Positions 58,819 to 64,000 of a stretch of 64,000 nucleotides of DNA are shown piece by piece. Position 1 is the stretch's first letter. Every line of letters starts with the position of its first letter. The DNA is from Dehalogenimonas lykanthroporepellens BL-DC-9 (lineage in GTDB: Bacteria > Chloroflexota > Dehalococcoidia > Dehalococcoidales > Dehalococcoidaceae): contig CP002084.1 of NCBI GenBank assembly GCA_000143165.1, forward strand, positions 1,513,501 to 1,577,500, written 5' to 3'. The notes under the pieces are model-generated. The model was given only the letters and a program-made list of their open reading frames with translations, made no database searches and was not told the origin of the DNA. Both the position numbers and the translations under genes were made by a program.

Positions 58819-61797
58819 TCATACTTCTTTGGCAGATATAACCACAGAAAAGGGGATGCCGATGCTTTCGAAATGTTTCGCCCCACAGCGCACCTTGTCG
58901 GCTTCGCTGTTGCGCAATTTCAGGAAATCCCTGGTGCCTTTGGTTTCGCGTACCAGGTACAAAGTTTGAAGGTCATGTTTCAGGATTGCCCAATCCGGAT
59001 TGTAAGTGCCGACCGGTGTGTCCACCACGAACCATCTTGGCAGTTTGACGAATAGTTTGATATCTTCGCGACGGTCCAGCTGGCTGGCAAACTCGCGCTC
59101 TACTTCAGAATCATACTCCACATATTCGTAAACCGAGTGATTTACCTGCAAGGCGGTGAGGTAATTTACCATTTCCTCATTCTTGAATAGCATCTGCTCC
59201 CATTCTGCTTCCGCCCCTTTGCCTGTTATCCGCTCATATTTGATGCCGTCCACCAGCAACCGGTGAAGTTCATTTTTCAGGATAGCCGCCACTGTATCCA
59301 TGAATCGCTGGGGATTATTGAAAAACTCATCTAGTCGCCCGGATGATTTCAGGATGTTGACCAGTGTCAAACGGGTCAGCTCCGTCTGATTTTGCAGATA
59401 GGCCAGCAGGTCCGGGACTGGTTGAGACCTGAAAGAAACCTGTTCTTCGGCCGTAGCGATGATAGCGGCATCGACTCCGCCTCTGGTGACGCTCACTTGC
59501 CCGGTATGAACCTGAATCTTCGGCTTCTCTATACTTTCCATCCGTTTGATAGCCGCTACCGCCCGATTGACCAATTCCGCGGTTTCGAACTCAACCCGGT
59601 AAGTCGTTTTGGGATTTATGCGCGTCCATAATTCCTGGAACTCTGGCCCCAGAAGCACTGCCTTCTTCAGGTGGTTGACCCGCTCGTCTCTGTCCTTGCG
59701 GATATGGAGTTCGATCTGGTAGGAAGCGAGTAAATCGATCACTGCCGGCGCCAGTTCCTGATGCGCATCGGCCAGCTCTAATTTGAAATCAGGTCGCTTC
59801 GGATCGAATCCCTTTTGGATGCGTCCTTCGGAATCGATTATTTTTTGCTCCATCAGCGCGGCCTTGATAGTCTCCGCCTCGGTGCGTCCTATCGGCTGTT
59901 CCTGTCCGTCAATCACCCGGCACAGCTTTGCCAAGGCGGTTATCGGAACCTTGCCGAAGGTAACGCCGCATTCTTCTTCGTATTCTGTCTGGAGCTTACG
60001 GGCGAAATCTTCATAGCTTTCGTTGGCCATGATATAAAGTTTGTTGATGGAATCATCGAATACTCTCAGGCCGTTCTGATCCACCGGCAGTCTCAGCCCC
60101 CGGCCTATTTCCTGGCGCTTTTTGATACCGCTTTGAGTTTCATTGAGGGTGCAAATCTGGAAGACATTGGGGTTGTCCCAACCCTCCCTCAATGCCGAAT
60201 GACTGAAAATAAACCTGAGCGGCTCTTCGCCGGACAGTAGTCTCTCCTTGTCTTTCATGATGAGGTTATAAACCTGGTCATCCGCCTGGGTGTCGCCCCG
60301 GGTATCCTTCAGGATCCCTTTCCTGTCCTGGGCGAAGTAACCGTTATGCAGTTGGGCGATTGGGTATTTGATGCTGTCTAAATCCTTATAGTGTTCAAGT
60401 TCGGCCAGCGCCTTGAATTCTTCCTCGAATGCCCTGGCGAATTTCCCCGCTACCGGTTGCCCGGATTGGTCATAATCCCGATAGTTGGCCACGCGGTCAA
60501 TGAAGAAAAGACTCAGCACCTTGATGCCGCGGCCGCGCAGTTGTACTTCCTTGTCCAGGTGCTTTTTTATGGTGTGTTTTATCTGTGTTCGCCAGACATC
60601 GTCACGCAGTCCTCCCATCTCTTCACCCAGGCGCAGAACTTTACCGTTGTTGAATCTGATATATTCGTTACCTGGTTCGCCCCAGATTTCAGCGACGGAG
60701 AAACCATGCTGATAACAGGCCCGTTCATCAGACAGGGTGAACAGGTCGGCGCCGCTTGTCACGGTAACGGACTTCTCCTTCGGCCCGTCCTTGGTTTGAA
60801 CATGGATTTTCAGCCTGGCTTTGAGGCCTTTTTTATACTCGATGTTTTCCACCCGGACAAAGGCGTCATTGGCACTGCCTTCCGCCACTGCGCTGGCCAC
60901 CACGATCTGTTTCACCAGTTTCAACTCGAAGGCTTTGACAGGGTCTAGACGATAAACGAGGTTGTAAGGACTACGATGGGTGGCGGAATAGCGCAGGGTG
61001 CAAAGCGGATTCAGGGACCGGATGGCTTCCTGGGACTTTTCGGTCGCGTCCACGCTCTGGGGTTCATCAATAATCACAATCGGGCGGGCGGCCTGGACGA
61101 ACTCAATCGGCTGGCGTCCGGACAGTCTGTCGCTTTCCTTGTAAATGACATTACTTTTCTGCTCTGCTTCGGTGCCGGAGAAATTCTTCCGGAAGGCGTC
61201 GATGTTGATAATCATGATCTGCAGGGTGTTGCTGATGGCGAACTGACGCAGTTGGTTGACCTTTTTGCCGTCATAGACAAAGTGTTCGAACGGGATATTG
61301 TTGAAGAGGGCGCGGAAATGATCCTTGGTAATCTCGATGTTCTTCAGCACTCCTTCGCGAATGGCGACGGAAGGCACTACGATAATGAACTTCTGAAATC
61401 CGTATTTTTTTGAAAGTTCGAAAATAGTCCGGAGATATACATACGTTTTTCCCGTGCCCGTTTCCATTTCCACCGAAAAGTGGGGACAGCGCCGGACCGT
61501 ATTGGCCGGGACGTCGAAGAGTTCCGTACACTCCAGCGGCGCTTCGTGTTCCGGGGCTTCGATGTCGTTCTGTATCTGGACTTTTCTGGTGTTCTCCCGA
61601 AGCCGGTCCTCCGCCAACAGCAACCGGTTGCCGATTCCCAGCTCCGTCTGCTCCTGCCCGCTGAACAATCCGGCCATATCCCCCAGGTTGATGACGGCGT
61701 ACTCCGGGGCGCCCTTCGGTTGCCCGTCGAACAAATCGGTTATTGCCGCTACGGCATCCAGTTGGAACTGCTGGTTGGCGTCAAATTGGAGTTTCAT
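58819..61797 (-). CDS. Type III restriction endonuclease Res subunit
   Basis: 992 aa from ATG 61797. SF2 helicase: Walker A METGTGKTYVYLRT, DEPQ-type box IVIIDEPQSVD, SHSALREGWDNPNVFQICTL (motif V/VI) and a GRGLRLPVD end of the helicase. The C-terminal part has PNWAILKH-type DNPDWAILK and LVRETKGTRD, fitting the PD-(D/E)xK nuclease. Res translocates and cuts unmodified DNA with Mod. The preceding rhuM-like gene overlaps by 4 bp. Confidence 0.94.
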   Translation of the reverse strand: MKLQFDANQQFQLDAVAAITDLFDGQPKGAPEYAVINLGDMAGLFSGQEQTELGIGNRLLLAEDRLRENTRKVQIQNDIEAPEHEAPLECTELFDVPANTVRRCPHFSVEMETGTGKTYVYLRTIFELSKKYGFQKFIIVVPSVAIREGVLKNIEITKDHFRALFNNIPFEHFVYDGKKVNQLRQFAISNTLQIMIINIDAFRKNFSGTEAEQKSNVIYKESDRLSGRQPIEFVQAARPIVIIDEPQSVDATEKSQEAIRSLNPLCTLRYSATHRSPYNLVYRLDPVKAFELKLVKQIVVASAVAEGSANDAFVRVENIEYKKGLKARLKIHVQTKDGPKEKSVTVTSGADLFTLSDERACYQHGFSVAEIWGEPGNEYIRFNNGKVLRLGEEMGGLRDDVWRTQIKHTIKKHLDKEVQLRGRGIKVLSLFFIDRVANYRDYDQSGQPVAGKFARAFEEEFKALAELEHYKDLDSIKYPIAQLHNGYFAQDRKGILKDTRGDTQADDQVYNLIMKDKERLLSGEEPLRFIFSHSALREGWDNPNVFQICTLNETQSGIKKRQEIGRGLRLPVDQNGLRVFDDSINKLYIMANESYEDFARKLQTEYEEECGVTFGKVPITALAKLCRVIDGQEQPIGRTEAETIKAALMEQKIIDSEGRIQKGFDPKRPDFKLELADAHQELAPAVIDLLASYQIELHIRKDRDERVNHLKKAVLLGPEFQELWTRINPKTTYRVEFETAELVNRAVAAIKRMESIEKPKIQVHTGQVSVTRGGVDAAIIATAEEQVSFRSQPVPDLLAYLQNQTELTRLTLVNILKSSGRLDEFFNNPQRFMDTVAAILKNELHRLLVDGIKYERITGKGAEAEWEQMLFKNEEMVNYLTALQVNHSVYEYVEYDSEVEREFASQLDRREDIKLFVKLPRWFVVDTPVGTYNPDWAILKHDLQTLYLVRETKGTRDFLKLRNSEADKVRCGAKHFESIGIPFSVVISAKEV

Positions 61798-62831
61798 TCT
61801 TTTTTCTTACGTGGTTTGGAAGTGGTGATTTTTTTCGTGGCTTTTTCGAAATCGCTGATATATTCTCTGTCCTGAATTACCCTGAATTTTTCATAAGCGT
61901 CCTGAGCGATTTTTACAGCCACTTCGTGCGAGATGTTACCGGCATTGGTGAGGATTTCGTATTCATTGAATTTCAGAAACCCGTCCAGTTTCTCAACCCA
62001 GTCCGCCATCTTCATCGGTATATGGCGTGCGGCCTGATTTTCGGCGTAATCCAGGTACATGGTAACAATACGTTCTAGCGCTTTAATCTCCTGTTCTCCC
62101 ATATAGTTCTTGGCTACTGTGATGTCGGACTTTAATATTTTCCCATGCGGCGCATTTTTCCAGGTTTTAAGTCCCATGTGAGGAGAATCGGCTTTTGCGC
62201 GTTCAGCTATTAGTTCTGCCGCCGTTCTACCGGTGATAGCCCAGTGTAATTTGTTCTGGACGGTCTTGAAGAAAATTTGGGTTATTTCAGCGTTTGAATT
62301 GTAATCAATGCTACATTGTTCATAGATGTCGGCTATTTTAAGATAGAAGCGCCGTTCACTCGCCCGAATCTCGCGGATACGTTCCAGCAATTCATCAAAA
62401 TAATCTTTACCGAAACGCGAACCCTGTTTGAGTCTCTGGTCATCTAATACAAACCCCTTGATAATGAATTCGCGCAGGGTTTCTGTGGCCCAGATACGGA
62501 ACTGGGTGGCCTGTTTGCTATTAACGCGATAACCAACTGCGATTATGGCATCAAGATTATAAACGTCGATTTCACGGCTGACCTGACGCCCGCCTTCCTC
62601 TTGAACTATTCGAAATTTTCGAATAGTTGCCTCAGGTCGCAGTTCTCCGGACGCGTATATTTCTTTCAGGTGATAATTGATTGTATTGACTTCAACCCCA
62701 AATAATTCCGCCATCTTTTTCTGGCTTAACCAAAAGGACTCGTCAGAATAGAATACCTCAACTCTCACCACTCCATCCGGCGTGGTATAAAGCAAGATTT
62801 CGTTTTCCATGGGTATCAGATCTTTACTCAT
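61794..62831 (-). CDS. RhuM-family protein between mod and res
   Basis: 345 aa from ATG 62831. N-terminal DNA-binding-like helix-turn-helix (FWLSQKKMAELFGVEVNTINYHLKEIYASGEL) and the conserved YNLDAIIAVGYRVNSKQATQFRIWATETL segment of RhuM-like virulence proteins. Ends with a Lys-rich tail. Function unknown. Encoded 3 bp after mod and overlapping res, so it belongs to the restriction operon. Confidence 0.88.
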   Translation of the reverse strand: MSKDLIPMENEILLYTTPDGVVRVEVFYSDESFWLSQKKMAELFGVEVNTINYHLKEIYASGELRPEATIRKFRIVQEEGGRQVSREIDVYNLDAIIAVGYRVNSKQATQFRIWATETLREFIIKGFVLDDQRLKQGSRFGKDYFDELLERIREIRASERRFYLKIADIYEQCSIDYNSNAEITQIFFKTVQNKLHWAITGRTAAELIAERAKADSPHMGLKTWKNAPHGKILKSDITVAKNYMGEQEIKALERIVTMYLDYAENQAARHIPMKMADWVEKLDGFLKFNEYEILTNAGNISHEVAVKIAQDAYEKFRVIQDREYISDFEKATKKITTSKPRKKKE

Positions 62832-62834
62832 TTT

Positions 62835-64000
62835 CTATACCGTCTCGAACTTCTTGATCTCTTTGGTCTTGAATATCTGAACCGCATTGGCTTTCAATTG
62901 GTCGTTGCCGGCAAAACCGGCATCCAGGCACACCACCCGCTCCGGCTTCCTGTCCGCCATGGCCCGGATAAGCTCTATGGTGATGTCTTTTTCCAGGCAG
63001 ATGAACATCATGCCGCCGGCAACAGAGTGAACGGTCTTTCCGGCCAGCGTGAGTGGTTCAACAGGTGTGGTCAATGGGAAACCGCTCTTGAGAAGTAACT
63101 CATACAGCAGGTCATCGATACTACGGGCTTCTTTGATGTGGTCTATGTGCAGTTCCAGTTGTTTTTCCAGTGAAGCCGTGTCCTGGGCGCCGTGGGCGTT
63201 CCAGGTCTTAAAGTTGGAATCCGCCAGCTTGAAGACTCGGAAACCACGGTCTTGCTTCCTGCCGCCATCCAAGTCCAGCTTGCCGGCATCCTGGTCATTC
63301 AGCTTCTTGATGACACGGCGGACGCGTTCCTTGGTGATTTCCACAATCGTGGAGCATCCACTTTGAAAAGCCTCGGTTTCTTTGTCACAAGGCTCTGGCA
63401 GTTGAATAAGAAGAAATTTCCGTTTATTCCCATCCTGCCGATTGAGCGCGATAATCGCATGGGCTGTGGTACCTGACCCAGGGAAAAAATCAAGAATTAG
63501 ATCATCATTCTTTACCCCAGCGATATTGATTAGATGTGTTATCAATGCCGTTGGTTTTGGGAATGGGAAATATTTGACAGAGCCAAACAACCCTTCAATT
63601 TCTTTTGTCCCCTCCTGATTGTATATATTATCAATCAGTGAAAAACCTTTGATTCCGTATTCATCTCCGCTTTCGTCCTTCAAATACTGCTTGGTGCTTA
63701 TTGACCAACTTCCATCAGCAGCTTTTGTAAATTCTAACTCCCCTTTTTCTAAAGCCTTGAGAGACCTCGTTTTCTCCCATTTCCATTGCCTTTTCGGGTA
63801 AATATCTCGGCCATTTGGGCCAGGTATTGGATACACAAGGTTCGCTCGACTATCCATACTTCGTCCGGCTTCCAAGGGCTGTAGACGATAAGGCCCCCTC
63901 AATTCGTATTTTTCGTCTTGATTTTTGAAATAACGGTTCAAGTACTCTTCGTTGGTTGGTAAATATATGGATTCTATCTCATCTTTATTCCGTGCATAAA
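62835..64000 (-). CDS. Type III DNA methyltransferase Mod, C-terminal part
   Basis: The frame runs off the window end, so the N-terminus lies beyond 64000; the TTG at 63941 is internal. Visible: LPTNEEYLNRYF, the target-recognition region, and the AdoMet-binding FxGxG motif in DDLILDFFPGSGTTAHAI. The DPPY motif expected before it is outside. N6-adenine methylation of the recognition site, partner of Res. Stop at 62835. Confidence 0.93.
   Translation of the reverse strand, partial: YARNKDEIESIYLPTNEEYLNRYFKNQDEKYELRGPYRLQPLEAGRSMDSRANLVYPIPGPNGRDIYPKRQWKWEKTRSLKALEKGELEFTKAADGSWSISTKQYLKDESGDEYGIKGFSLIDNIYNQEGTKEIEGLFGSVKYFPFPKPTALITHLINIAGVKNDDLILDFFPGSGTTAHAIIALNRQDGNKRKFLLIQLPEPCDKETEAFQSGCSTIVEITKERVRRVIKKLNDQDAGKLDLDGGRKQDRGFRVFKLADSNFKTWNAHGAQDTASLEKQLELHIDHIKEARSIDDLLYELLLKSGFPLTTPVEPLTLAGKTVHSVAGGMMFICLEKDITIELIRAMADRKPERVVCLDAGFAGNDQLKANAVQIFKTKEIKKFETV

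Noticed and set aside
1..64000. CRISPR array, tRNA, rRNA or prophage
   Set aside because: No evenly spaced repeats, no cloverleaf or rRNA-like stretch and no phage structural genes were seen.

Overview
The window looks like an accessory-rich stretch of a Dehalogenimonas-type genome (Dehalococcoidia, Chloroflexota). This is inferred from content only. It holds several orphan reductive dehalogenase genes (rdhA) with Tat signals and two [4Fe-4S] motifs, no complete rdhB beside them, many insertion sequences, and an efflux pump without outer-membrane partners. No rRNA, tRNA or CRISPR array was seen.

Layout. 1-370: end of a YgjP-like metalloprotease gene. 527-3536: intact rdhA, then an rdhA start cut by an IS3-family element. 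3.6-18.3 kb: a patchwork of secreted proteins, two related histidine kinase/response regulator systems, and IS elements (IS3 copy 2, IS256 copy 1, and a 1.8-kb two-gene element). The unit kinase-regulator-operator-secreted crystallin/I36-like protein is present twice: an intact copy (11466-14280) and a decayed one (5121-9155). Its promoter carries PhoB-box-like 11-bp direct repeats, and the same architecture reappears before an ABC exporter at 20.9 kb. 18.3-20.8 kb: a lipoprotein and two toxin-antitoxin pairs (MazEF-like, VapC-like). 20.9-25.1 kb: ABC exporter and small membrane proteins. 25.1-26.7 kb: lipoproteins and interspersed repeats. 26.7-32.4 kb: housekeeping genes (dnaE, carbonic anhydrase, CBS protein). 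32.5-35.6 kb: a second rdhA split inside its Tat signal by IS256 copy 2, and a remnant of a third. 35.8-38.3 kb: a LuxR-type regulator pair and an IS5-family element. 38.4-41.0 kb: ThpR, amidohydrolase, endonuclease III-like protein and TrmO.

41.0-48.1 kb is a likely sulfur-assimilation cluster: a siroheme reductase with two half-domains and ferredoxin motifs, a sulfonate/taurine-type ABC importer, an arylsulfotransferase-like propeller, a cysteine synthase-like enzyme and a TusA-like protein. 49.4-52.8 kb (minus strand) is an arsenic-type operon: arsR, a permease fragment, acr3, a thioredoxin-like gene, a permease and a small CxxC redox protein. The thioredoxin-like gene has an in-frame TGA directly after a Cys codon, with a stem-loop just downstream, and is best read as a selenoprotein. 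52.9-57.5 kb: RND efflux pump, MarR regulator and a cation exchanger. 57.6-64.0 kb: RmuC and a type III restriction-modification locus with a RhuM-like gene between mod and res.

Mobile elements have repeatedly hit genes and promoters here. Target duplications let the original reading frames be rebuilt for the caspase-like gene (IS256), the second rdhA (IS256) and the lipoprotein/caspase junction (IS3).
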